From positions 483,199 to 547,198 of the forward strand of contig CAVTSD010000005.1 in NCBI GenBank assembly GCA_963737365.1: a stretch of 64,000 nucleotides of DNA, in the 5' to 3' direction. A program made the translations under genes and the position numbers. This DNA is from Roseiarcus sp963737365. Its GTDB lineage: Bacteria > Pseudomonadota > Alphaproteobacteria > Rhizobiales > Beijerinckiaceae. Below, one piece after another: positions 25,907-34,514 of the stretch. How positions within the stretch are numbered: position 1 is the stretch's first letter; each line of letters opens with the position of its first letter. The notes beneath the pieces are model-generated. The model ran no database searches and was not told where the DNA came from. It saw nothing but the letters and a program-made list of their open reading frames with translations.

Positions 25907-27163
25907 TCAATTTGGCCATCTCATCTTGCACCCGCTCTCTTCGAGGGTCCCCGCGACCTTCGCGCCGTTGACCACCCGGGTGACCTTGAAAAAATCGTCC
26001 GGCGCCGAACCCTTAGCTTGTGCCTCGCCGACGAACAAAGAAGCGAGCAGCTGATTCTGGCCGGCGCGGTAGAAGGCCGGGTTCGGCCCGAGCCCGACTT
26101 CGGGCGGAAGATGATAGTCCTGCAGGGCCTTCGCCATATCGAGCGCCTTAAGCGAATTCGCCTTCGCTGCGGCGAGCGCGCAGGTCCAGACCGAGACATA
26201 GCCGAACCAGGTGCGCGCGGTCGGAACCCGGCCGGTGCGCTTCTTGGTCGCCTCGACGAATTCGGCGACATGGAGCACGCCGGGCTGGTTCCAATACCAT
26301 TCCATCACCCAGACGCCGATCCGAGCCTCGGGCGCCAGGCCTTCGAGCGGCTCCATCTCCTGCTGGGCGCCGGCGAGGTGCACTTTATTTTGCAGCCCGA
26401 ACTGCACCGCTTGCTTGAGGGCGTTCAGCATGTCGTCGCCGCCGAGGAGGAAAACGACGACGTCCGGGCTCGAGGATTGCGCTTTGATGAGATAAGAGGA
26501 GAAATCCACCGTACCGACCGGCGTCAAGTCGCCGCCCACGCGCTCGCCGCCGAGCGGAGACGAAGCTCTCACCATTCCGGCCTCTAGCGTGTGGCCGAAG
26601 GCATAGTCTGCGGTAATGTAATAGAACTTCTTCCCGTATTGCTCGATCAGCGCGACGGTGACGGCGTTGGCCTCCATCTGAGTGGTGTTGCAGACCCGAA
26701 ACACGTTCCAGTGGCAGCTCGAGCCGGTGACCGCGTCGGTATGGCCGCCGGGAACCATGTGGAGAATGCTCTTTTCATTCGAAACTTGAGCCATGGCGAG
26801 TGAAAGCGCGGAGTTCACGTTGCCAAGCAGAAAGTCGACCCCATCGCCGTCGATCAGCTTTCGCGCCTTGAGCACCGCAACCCCAGCGTCAGCGCTGGTC
26901 GAATCTTCGACCACGAGTTCGACCGGACGACCGAGAATGCCGCCCTTGGCGTTGATTTCGTCGAGCGCCATCTGACAGCCCGAGAGTTCGTTGCTGCCGA
27001 GGGCGGCGTAGGGGCCGGTCAATGGATTGTCGAGCCCGATTTTGATGGTCTGCGCGGCGCGCGACGAGTTGACGAAAGGCCCCGCAATCCGGGCGCCCGC
27101 GAGCGCCAGCCCGGACTTGACAACCCTGCGACGGCTGATCCCCCGCTGATTGGCGTTGGACAT
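25907..27163 (-). CDS. ABC substrate-binding protein, branched-chain/amide type, paralogue 1
   Basis: 418 residues. A strong ribosome-binding site (GGAGG, then an A run) precedes ATG at 27163. The N-terminus has a twin-arginine-like signal (SRRRVVKSGLALAGA), so export may be by Tat. The mature part is a type I periplasmic fold of the Peripla_BP_6 family (KIGLDNPLTGPYAALG, ALDEINAKGGILGRPVEL, YYITADYAFGHTLEAGMV). It is closely similar along its whole length to the protein encoded at 27248-28507, so they are tandem duplicates feeding one permease. Ligand unknown: amide, urea derivative or amino acid are possible. Confidence 0.9.
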   Translation of the reverse strand: MSNANQRGISRRRVVKSGLALAGARIAGPFVNSSRAAQTIKIGLDNPLTGPYAALGSNELSGCQMALDEINAKGGILGRPVELVVEDSTSADAGVAVLKARKLIDGDGVDFLLGNVNSALSLAMAQVSNEKSILHMVPGGHTDAVTGSSCHWNVFRVCNTTQMEANAVTVALIEQYGKKFYYITADYAFGHTLEAGMVRASSPLGGERVGGDLTPVGTVDFSSYLIKAQSSSPDVVVFLLGGDDMLNALKQAVQFGLQNKVHLAGAQQEMEPLEGLAPEARIGVWVMEWYWNQPGVLHVAEFVEATKKRTGRVPTARTWFGYVSVWTCALAAAKANSLKALDMAKALQDYHLPPEVGLGPNPAFYRAGQNQLLASLFVGEAQAKGSAPDDFFKVTRVVNGAKVAGTLEESGCKMRWPN

Positions 27164-27247
27164 TTTTTCCTCCCTGACTCCGACCGCCGGCCTTGCCGGT
27201 CCTCACGCTTCAGCCATTGCTTGATCCCGCGGCGGCCTTGCGGATGG

Positions 27248-28507
27248 TCAGGTTGGCCAAGTCATCTTGCAGCCGCTTTCCTCGACTGTTCCAGCGACAT
27301 CTGCGCCGTTGACGACCTTCGTGACCTTGAACAAGTCGTCCGGCGCCGAGCCTTTGGCTTGCGCATCGCCGACAAAGAGCGAGGCGAGGAGCTGGTTCTG
27401 GCCCGCGCGATAGAAGGCCGGATTCGGCCCGAGCGCGATCTCTGGCGGCAGGTGGAAGTCCTGCAACGTTTTCGCCATGTCCACGGCCTTCAGCGACTTG
27501 GCGCTATTTGCCGCGTGAGCGCAGGTCCAAGTCGAAACATAGCCGAACCAGGTGCGCGCCGTCGGGACGCGGCCGGTTCGCTTCTTTGTCGCCTCGACGA
27601 AATCCGCGACATGAGGCACGCCGGGCTGGTTCCAGTACCATTCTAGCACCCAGGTGCCGATGCGCGCCTCAGGCGGGAGGCCTTCGAGCGGCTCCATCTC
27701 CTGCTGCGCGCCAGCGAGATGCACCTTATTCTGCAGGCCGAACTGCACCGCCTGTTTCAGGGCGTTCAGCATGTCGTCACCCTGGACCAGGAAGATGATG
27801 ACGTCCGGGTTCGCGGCTTGCGCCTTGATGAGGTAAGAGGAAAAGTCGACCGTGCCGAGCGGCGTCAGGTCGCCGCCCACTCTCTCGCCCCCAAGCTTGG
27901 CGATAGCCTTGACCATGCCGGCTTCCAAGGTATGGCCGAAGGCGTAGTCGGGCGTGATATAATAGTATTTCTTCCCGTAATCCTTAACCAGGGCGCCCGC
28001 GACCGCGTTCGCCTCCATCTCGGTGGTGTTGCAGACGCGAAACACGTTCCAGTGGCAACTCTTGCCAGTGATCGCGTCAGTGTGGCCGCCCGGCACAATA
28101 TGCAGAATGCCCTTTTCGTTCGACACCTGCGCCATGGCGAGAGCGAGGGCGGAATTGACATTGCCAAGCAGAAAATCGACCTTGTCGCCTTCGATCAGCT
28201 TTCGCGCCTTCTGCACCGCCGTGCCGGCGTCGCCGCTGGAGGAATCCTCGACGAGAAGCTCGACGGGACGGCCTAGGATGCCGCCCTTGGCGTTGATCTC
28301 GTCGAGCGCCATCTGGCAGCCGACAAGCTCGTTCTTGCCCGGGCCCGCGTAGGTGCCGGTCAGCGGATTGTCGAGGCCGATTTTGACCGAGTCGGCGGCG
28401 CGCGCGGGAACGATGAATGGACTGGCAAATTGGGCGGCGGCGAGCGCCGCTCCGGTTTTAACCAGGCTGCGGCGGTCGATGCCGACGCGCCAATCGGACT
28501 TGGGCAA
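27248..28507 (-). CDS. ABC substrate-binding protein, branched-chain/amide type, paralogue 2
   Basis: 419 residues, probably starting at TTG (28505-28507) after GGGAGAG. Twin-arginine-like signal IDRRSLVKTGAALAAA. Nearly every motif of the neighbour is repeated (KIGLDNPLTGTYAGPG, YYITPDYAFGHTLEAGMV, QEMEPLEGLPPEARIG, GFYV-like FGYVSTWTCA). Differences are scattered, more at the N-terminus and around residues 140-200, which suggests an old duplication with some change of ligand. First gene of the operon. Confidence 0.9.
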   Translation of the reverse strand: MPKSDWRVGIDRRSLVKTGAALAAAQFASPFIVPARAADSVKIGLDNPLTGTYAGPGKNELVGCQMALDEINAKGGILGRPVELLVEDSSSGDAGTAVQKARKLIEGDKVDFLLGNVNSALALAMAQVSNEKGILHIVPGGHTDAITGKSCHWNVFRVCNTTEMEANAVAGALVKDYGKKYYYITPDYAFGHTLEAGMVKAIAKLGGERVGGDLTPLGTVDFSSYLIKAQAANPDVIIFLVQGDDMLNALKQAVQFGLQNKVHLAGAQQEMEPLEGLPPEARIGTWVLEWYWNQPGVPHVADFVEATKKRTGRVPTARTWFGYVSTWTCAHAANSAKSLKAVDMAKTLQDFHLPPEIALGPNPAFYRAGQNQLLASLFVGDAQAKGSAPDDLFKVTKVVNGADVAGTVEESGCKMTWPT

Positions 28508-29062
28508 GCTTCTCTCCCTGATTCAGATTTGGACTGGGGTGGCGCAAGGAGCGCCTGCCGCATGGCCACCATTATTGATCGGAGGACACTGTGGACTTCG
28601 GCGGCTCAGGCCGTCAAGCCGGGCGGCCTAAATAGGTGAAATCGCCGACCCGAGCGCCCTCCTCGACTGTCTATTGCTGCGGCGCGTCGCTGCCCATCCG
28701 GTCAGCCGAAGATTGCCTTGCACAAGTGGACGCTGGCGAGGGTGAAACAGACGCGCCGATCGCGACCATCGCGGCAGATCCCTCGACACCAGCGAGATGT
28801 CGGTGCCGCGAAACAGGCCCGCCTCAGAAAAGGCCACGAAATGCGGCATCGGGCTGACCCGTCCGCATCGCATATTGGAACCACTCCGCCGTCGCGACGT
28901 TGCCTATCTCTTTCCGTCCGGCCCTTTTGGCAGGCGTCTCGCAGGCGATCGCCAATCCAGACACGCTCAATGCTTCGGGATGAGACGATCCTACGGGGGC
29001 GAAGAGCGTGCGAACGCCTACGCGAGACCGCCGGGCCTGAAGCTCAAGCGACAAGGCAAAGC
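28508..29062. other. operon leader and decayed sequence
   Basis: The first ~130 bases should hold the promoter of the binding-protein operon; no clear operator was found. From about 28630 to 29060 the minus strand has broken coding-like frames (for example HFVAFSEAGLFRGTDISLV and IGNVATAEWFQYAM in different frames) that seem to be remnants of one gene I do not recognise. Confidence 0.35.
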
Positions 29063-29107
29063 CATCAAATGTGAGAATATTTTTAGTCGATATTCTCACA
29101 TTTGATG
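29063..29107. repeat. 18-bp perfect inverted repeat with 9-bp spacer
   Basis: CATCAAATGTGAGAATAT at 29063-29080 is the exact reverse complement of 29090-29107, around TTTTAGTCG. It lies 58 bases before the ISL3 transposase start and so may be the left end of that element joined to another end copy. The arm ATTCTCACATTTGATGG also resembles the ATTCTCA motifs near 21286. Confidence 0.7.
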
Positions 29108-30540
29108 GGTCTGCCTCACTTTCCGTGCTGGTTTGTTTGATCGGGCGTCTCGCCGATAAGCGAACATGCGAAAAAATATGGATTGGGCTCCCGGGTCAGG
29201 CGCGCGGATTCTTGGGGTCGAGCGGGACGGCGATCACTGGGTGATCTCTGCGGTGGGACCGGAAATAGGCTCCTGTCCTGGGTGCCGCGAGCCGTCGACA
29301 CGTCGCAGAGCCGATATTTCCGACACCTTCAAGACCTGCCGGCGCAAGGCGCCGCCGTGATGGTGAAGATGCAGGCGAGCCGTTGGCGATGTCTGAACGG
29401 CGAGTGTGAGCGTCGGACATTTACGGATCAACTGCCGGAGATTGTTTGTCCTCACGCTCGTCGGACCCAACGAATCGCCGAACTTGTTCATCTTATCGGC
29501 CACGGCACGGGCGGGCGGCCGGGAGAGAGGTTGATGAAGCGTCTCGGCATGCCGGTCAGCGACGACACCATCCTACGGCACCTGAAGCGCCAGGTCGCCC
29601 GTCTCCGTGCGAAGACGACTGTACGGGTGGCAGGTATCGACGACTGGAGCTGGCGAAAGGGCCGGACTTACGGGACCATTATTGTCGACCTGGAGCGGCG
29701 CGAGGTTGTCGATGTGCTGCAGGATCGCACAACCGCCGGAACAGCCGAATGGCTCGGTCAACACCCCGAGGTCGAATTCGTCAGCCGCGATCGCTGCGGT
29801 CTTTTATGCGCAGGGCGCACGAGAGGGCGCACCTCAGGCGCGGCAAGTCGCTGACCAATTCCATCTTCTGCAAAACCTGCGCGAGACGATCGAGACACAG
29901 CTGAGCTGCGCTGACCGATCAACGGGCCGAGCTTTGTTGCCGGAACCCAACGATGAAGACGTCGTGACGATCTCAAATGGTCCGAGTGGCCCAGGCAAAG
30001 TCTCAGAACATCGACACCTGACCCGCGAGGCGCATCGTCGCTCGCGGCAAGCCGTCTTTGATCAAATCCATACTCTGCGTGTCGCCGGAACCTCCATCGG
30101 CGACATCGCCCGACAAACCGGGTTCGGTCCTCGCAGCATCAGGAAGTGGCTGAAATTCAGCACGCCTCCGGAGCGACGCGCCACGGCGCCAAAACCCTGC
30201 TCGCCCAACTATTTCCTCAACTATCTGTCGCGCCGTTGGGCGGAAGGGTGGGTTTGCGGACGAGAGCTGCTCTACGAGATCAAGCTCCGCGGCTATAGCG
30301 GCAGCTTCTCCCATCTGGAGCGGCTTCTGGCGAAGTGGCGCCGCGCGAACGACGCCAAAGTCGTAACGTTGCCTTTGGTTCCCGAGCCGACGACAGTGCC
30401 GACAACGACGATCGCGACGGTCCCCCGCGCCATCGATCCCGCGACCGGGTGGACGATCTCGTCAATCGTCGCCGCTTCGTTATGCATCAAGCCGCGTGGT
30501 TTGTTGACGCCCAGTCAGGCGGCCAAAATCGACGCTCTGA
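29090..30540 (+). mobile_element. ISL3-family insertion sequence, disrupted
   Basis: Contains the transposase remnant described separately. The left end is probably at the 29090-29107 repeat arm. The right end is missing: at about 30540 the forward sequence stops matching, and an inverted C-terminal piece of a similar transposase follows on the minus strand. Confidence 0.6.
29166..30540 (+). pseudogene. ISL3-family transposase, frameshifted and truncated
   Basis: Starts MRKNMDWAPGSGARILGV. The zinc-ribbon (GSCPGCREPS, then RWRCLNGECERRTF) and the HTH region need a frame change near 29330. ERLMKRLGMPVSDDTILRHL and the DDE core VRVAGIDDWSWRKGRTYGTI (first aspartate) continue to about 29790. 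There a second frame change leads to QARQVADQFHLLQNLRETIE, a C-terminal HTH (TSIGDIARQTGFGPRSIRKW) and PRGLLTPSQAAKIDALKS. The last ~100 residues including the catalytic glutamate region are not on this strand. Confidence 0.8.
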
Positions 30541-30544
30541 AAAG

Positions 30545-30710
30545 CGCGCTTGAGGGTCTTCAATCGATTTATGTGTCCTTCGGTTTGGCCATTGCTCAAG
30601 CCTTCGGTCAACGCGTTTGTGACGGCGTCGAGATTCGCCGCACCGTTCGCATCGCGGTGAAGTCCGCCGAGGCGCGCAGTCGGAGCGCCTCTGCGAAGAC
30701 TTCGACTAAG
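30545..30710 (-). pseudogene. inverted C-terminal fragment of an ISL3-family transposase
   Basis: The minus strand reads LDAVTNALTEGLSNGQTEGH followed by INRLKTLKRAF, the hallmark end of ISL3 transposases (the family normally has EPWSNGQTEGQINRLKTLKR). It points toward the forward ISL3 remnant ending at ~30540, so two ISL3 pieces meet head to head. The fragment is fused in frame to the truncated membrane sensor encoded upstream. Confidence 0.7.
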
Positions 30711-31430
30711 ATGCCGTCCCGCTAGCGACAGCGCCGCCACGAAGACGATGGTCATCGCTGCGAGCGCGGTATCCGTGGTCGACCCTTGCGCAAAAAAGCG
30801 CAAAGCCATTGGCAGGCCGGTCGGCAGGACGAAGGCGAGGAGTGACGGCAGATGCGACGCACTGATCGCTAGGGCGCCAGCACACATGCCGCCCATCACG
30901 ATGATGAGAAAGAGCTGTCCGGGTGCCAGGACGACCGGAAACAGGACGATTCCGCCAACCCCCCACGACGGGCCGGCGAGCAGTGAACCCCAAGTTGCCA
31001 GTCGTGCCCAGCGGCGAGTGTTTTCGGGCTGAACGACGGCGTGGCGATAGCGAAGCCACAGCATCCCGCGGCCTGTCGTGACCAGCATCACCGATATGAA
31101 CCAAGGCAGCAAAAGCGGTCGGGTGGCGAGCGGCGTGAGTACAATTGTAACTAAAGCCACATTGACTAAGTTGACAGAGAGCGCGATCGGAACCTGTCGG
31201 TATAGGCTGTTGACTTGCTCGGTGTAGACCGCGCTGGCCACATCAATTTTGCCGCTGTTAGCCGCACAGCCGGCCGTGGCGCGCGCCGCCTGGACGACAT
31301 TCGGAATTCGATCAGCATGCTGTCGCCGGTCGTTTGGAATGTGTGCTCTTGTGCAAGCGACCATCGGATCGATCATATCGTGGCGCCGGGTTCTGAGACC
31401 CTGAGGCGTTCCTTCTACTTCCCCTCTCAT
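30711..31430 (-). pseudogene. membrane sensor domain of a signalling protein, truncated by ISL3
   Basis: A run of five or six hydrophobic segments (VNLVNVALVTIVLTPL, LPWFISVMLVTTGRGML, ATWGSLLAGPSWGVGGIVLF, LFLIIVMGGMCAGALAIS, LPSLLAFVLPTGLPMALRFF, MTIVFVAALSLAGRHL) with the start VYTEQVNSLYRQ resembles the N-terminal membrane domain of histidine kinases and GGDEF proteins of Hyphomicrobiales. The output domain is lost where the ISL3 piece joins (~30710). The true start is unclear. Confidence 0.55.
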
Positions 31431-31506
31431 GAGCCGCGAATAGCCGGCGACTTGGTGGCTAACATCACGACATCACGAGCATATGGACCGCCTCCCGGTA
31501 TTCGGC

Positions 31507-31725
31507 CTAATACCAAACGATGAATGTTGCCGCGAGCGCTAGGGCGAAGACCGATGTGCTGACGTAGAGGCTGACGCCCAGGCCATCCGTGAGCAGGTCC
31601 GTGATTTCGGTGCCCACGACGCTGACCAGGACGACGGTTAGCCAATAGATCCATGGGGTGTAGTGTCGCGTGCGCAGCTGAGTGACAACGACGACCACGA
31701 GCAGGCCGGCCATAACGAGGCTTGC
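31507..31725 (-). pseudogene. fragment of a COG4705-like membrane-anchored protein
   Basis: The frame reads LVMAGLLVVVVVTQLRTRHY, then TPWIYWLTVVLVSVVGTEIT, DLLTDGLGVSLYVSTSVFAL and ATFIVWY, two or three helices. The pattern (YWLTIV, then VGTT and D-L-x-D-G-L-G) is that of the repeat units in COG4705 membrane proteins. The gene would need about four such units; only one is seen. Function unknown. Confidence 0.4.
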
Positions 31726-32255
31726 AACTGCTCCATCGAGGGCGCGCCGCCATGGGCCGCTGGCTGGCGAACGAGGTAGTCGTCCTGATCGGCCTCGTTC
31801 TGATGGACCTTCAATAGTCGGAGCAATGGACTGGGTCGCCGCAAAATATCGGCACCTTCGCTTCGAGGAGGTGCTCCAGGTAGCCAGTGACGGCGCGTCC
31901 AGGGGGCCTGCCGAATCGATCCCGCTCGATGAAAGCCTCAGGTCGCCCAATCGAAATGAAGGGAAGCATCGACCGGAGAGCCAAGGATGGTCGGAAGGGT
32001 CTGGGCTGGGGTGGGAGACCTGAGCGCGCCGTCGCACCTCGATCTCGGCGATGCTTGATTGAGATCCTGACCACGCCCGCGCGGCGATCACGAACGGCTG
32101 TCTCTCCAGCAAGAAATATTGATCACAAGTCCGCGTGTTTGACCGCTTCTGGCTGTGGCCAGTAGCGTCCCAGCTCATTAAGATGATGTCAATTGTGTGA
32201 CAAAGATCCTCAACAAATCGGTGGATCTCTGGTCTCATGCTTATGGTGAGCTCCG
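31726..32255. other. decayed stretch without recognisable gene
   Basis: Short frames on the minus strand (for example LPFISIGRPEAFIERDRFG and GYLEHLLEAKVPIF) look like pieces of former genes, but I cannot assign a family. No RNA gene or clear repeat. Confidence 0.35.
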
Positions 32256-32597
32256 ATGTTGGTTTATGAGGATAACTTCGGCTTCTCCAATGTTAGCGAG
32301 CCAGAGGAGAGAGCATTCTTTGACTTCGTACGCCGCCAAAGCGTATTGACGGTCTGCGACCGTTGCGCACAGCCAGTCCAACTAATTCCGCCCAAGGCGC
32401 TCTGCGCTTCTTGCATCTCCGCGCTCGAATATGGCGCGCCGGTCTCGATGAGCGAATATGGCTTCAGTCAGACAACGCTTTTGGACCCTAGTCAGACGGC
32501 GCGGCGGTCGCTTCTGGCCCGAGTTCGGCAGCTTTGCGCGTGGCGACGCTATCGTGAAGATGAGCGAATTGCGGCGCAAGGGAGTTCCTCGCACTGA
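32256..32597 (+). CDS. conserved small hypothetical protein with CxxC pairs
   Basis: 113 residues starting MLVYEDNFGFSNV. The motif VCDRCAQPVQLIPPKALCASC has two CxxC pairs and should bind zinc as a small ribbon. Similar short proteins beginning YEDNFGF occur in Hyphomicrobiales, usually without a known function. The C-terminal part after residue ~75 is less conserved in character and overlaps another short frame, so the real end may differ. Confidence 0.55.
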   Translation: MLVYEDNFGFSNVSEPEERAFFDFVRRQSVLTVCDRCAQPVQLIPPKALCASCISALEYGAPVSMSEYGFSQTTLLDPSQTARRSLLARVRQLCAWRRYREDERIAAQGSSSH

Positions 32598-32670
32598 CCT
32601 CAAGATTATCGCATCCGATCCTGATCTAGCCGCGATCAAAAAGGACCTTGAAGCGCTGAATGACGCCTAG

Positions 32671-33252
32671 GCCGATCGGCAGGGCGTGGGCAACGCGGTT
32701 TGCTATCGCCCCTGACATCATCAGCAGCACTGCGACCTGCAAGTCGTCGCGCCACGATTTGGTCCGGTCCATCGAATAACGCAAGTAAGCTATTTATATA
32801 GTCGGAAGCTTCAAGCTCCCATATGAGAAAGCGCGCGAGAAGCGGCTCAGGGGGAAACTATCGATCCAATTCCAGCATCGACTGCCGACCGGTCGATCAT
32901 AATCACACCTGAAGGCGAAACGCCCCGCGCGGGGGAGGAACCGCACGGGGCTCATGCGCGCGCCTTGTGGGGAGGACAGCTCGCTTCTTTCTATTTAAAG
33001 TTGTCACAACCAAAAATCCATCCGACATAAATGTGGATAAATTGCTGCAAAAACATGGCGCATAGGACTTTGACGACCGTCTAGGAACGGCGTCCGGGGC
33101 TGCGCGGCCCTACAAGAGCCGACGTCGTTAATCATCCGCGCAGGCCAGATCACGCGCGACAATGCATAACGCACCGACGGCTAGCCGGACATGCCGTAGG
33201 TCACCATCGCGAGCGGCTGTATCGATTTTGTCCTTTCGCCCGAGGATATCGC
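32671..33252. other. non-coding stretch
   Basis: About 580 bases with no convincing gene. A GC-rich segment near 32915-32950 (CCCCGCGCGGGG) can fold into a short hairpin, but no U-tract follows. The AT-richer part at 32990-33060 is unlike its surroundings. Confidence 0.35.
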
Positions 33253-33935
33253 TCAAGAAATCATCCGGATCGCGCGTCGAGCTTCGAACAATCGCTTGGC
33301 GATCTTCTGACCGCGGACGAGCAGCCGGATTAAAGTCGTATCCGCCGGGGCGGAATTCGTCACGCCATTGACGGCAAACTTCGTCTCCTTACCGGTTCGC
33401 TTCAAGCTCGCGGGAAGGCTGAGCCTGATTAGAATTTCGTCGGAGTCATCGGCGTTCGCGCTGGACGCCCGATCCCGACCGATGATCCCCTCGTCTCCGA
33501 CTTCGTTCAGAAGCCAGCTCACCAGTCGCGCCGAGCCGACCTCCAGGTCAACGCGATCTGCGTGAACCTGCGCTCTGCGAGGGCGGAGCGAAAAGAATGC
33601 TGCGTCGCGCTCGGCAGACGTTCCAACGAGCGGAAAGCGCAGGCGCCGCTTCCCCCAACTTCTCCTGCGTCGGTGCATCGCGTTCGCTGTTGGCGATTGC
33701 CTTCAGGAATTCGACGGGATCGGCTAGGAGAGCGCTTAGGCGGCTAATGACGAGAGCTTCGAGATTTGACGCTGGGACCCGCTGACCTTGAGAACATTTA
33801 GCCGCGGGGCCGGTGATGAGCCGGCCGGTGATGTAATAGCGATACAGTGTTCCCTTCTTGACCGCGTGCATCGGTGTCATGGGTTCGGAACTGGCGTCGA
33901 AGACGATGCCGGCCAGCAGGCTTGGTTCGAGGGTC
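33253..33935 (-). pseudogene. large serine recombinase, C-terminal remnant
   Basis: From about 33930 the minus strand has SLLAGIVFDASSEPMTPMHA, then VKKGTLYRYYITGRLITG, the recombinase zinc-beta-ribbon region, then VPASNLEALVISRLSALLAD. A second frame holds VHADRVDLEVGSARL, ILIRLSLPASLKRTGKETKF and ADTTLIRLLVRGQKI, the family C-terminus. A frame change lies near 33570-33640. The catalytic serine domain is absent. Another scar of a mobile element. Confidence 0.65.
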
Positions 33936-34514
33936 TTGTCGCCTCCCGCCTCTCCTTCCGGTTCGCTTCAAGACGGCTTCTAGGTCGCGGCGGCGGTCTC
34001 CATCTCGGCGAGGCAGATGTGACCGCGCTGTAAACTCTTAGACGGCCGCCTGACGGCATTGAGGTTACGATCCACGTCTTCCGATCCGCGAGCGGCTGTT
34101 GTCGGCAGTGATCCGATTTGGGTGTGACGAAGGGGCGATGCGAGCATTGCCGTTCTCCCGCTAACTCATGTCATTGCAAATCACCTGACCTGGTGCCCAG
34201 CCTCGACGTTGACCGGCGTAGGCGTGTTTTCTGCTGCGTGAAACGTCCTACCGGTTGGCACCTCCGGCCCGCCCGACGCCGTTTTCGGCTCGCCAGCGCT
34301 GCGCGGCGAGCCGACAAATTTTCGACAGTCTCGTGTCGACAGGAAACTGACGCTCCAAATCGACCCAGCGGAGGTTCTCGGGGCTCCTTAGCGCCTGTTC
34401 CACGGATGGCAGAAAGCGGAAATCTGGAGGAAGAGGAAGGCCTGTTGCCGCGTAATTCTGGCACGCCTATGATGTGCGTGAGCCGGAGCCTCTCGCGGTC
34501 GCGGAGCAAGCGCA
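33936..34514. other. upstream region of the cyclase gene, no gene seen
   Basis: Overlapping short frames on both strands without a recognisable family. It should contain the promoter of the adenylate cyclase gene; no clear promoter boxes were identified. Confidence 0.35.

Noticed and set aside
30480..31430. 316-residue minus-strand frame as one genuine gene
   Set aside because: Its first part is a membrane sensor and its last part an ISL3 transposase C-terminus; it is a fusion made by an insertion, not a normal protein.
32915..32950. GC-rich hairpin as an ncRNA or terminator
   Set aside because: Short stem, no U-tract, no adjacent gene to end.
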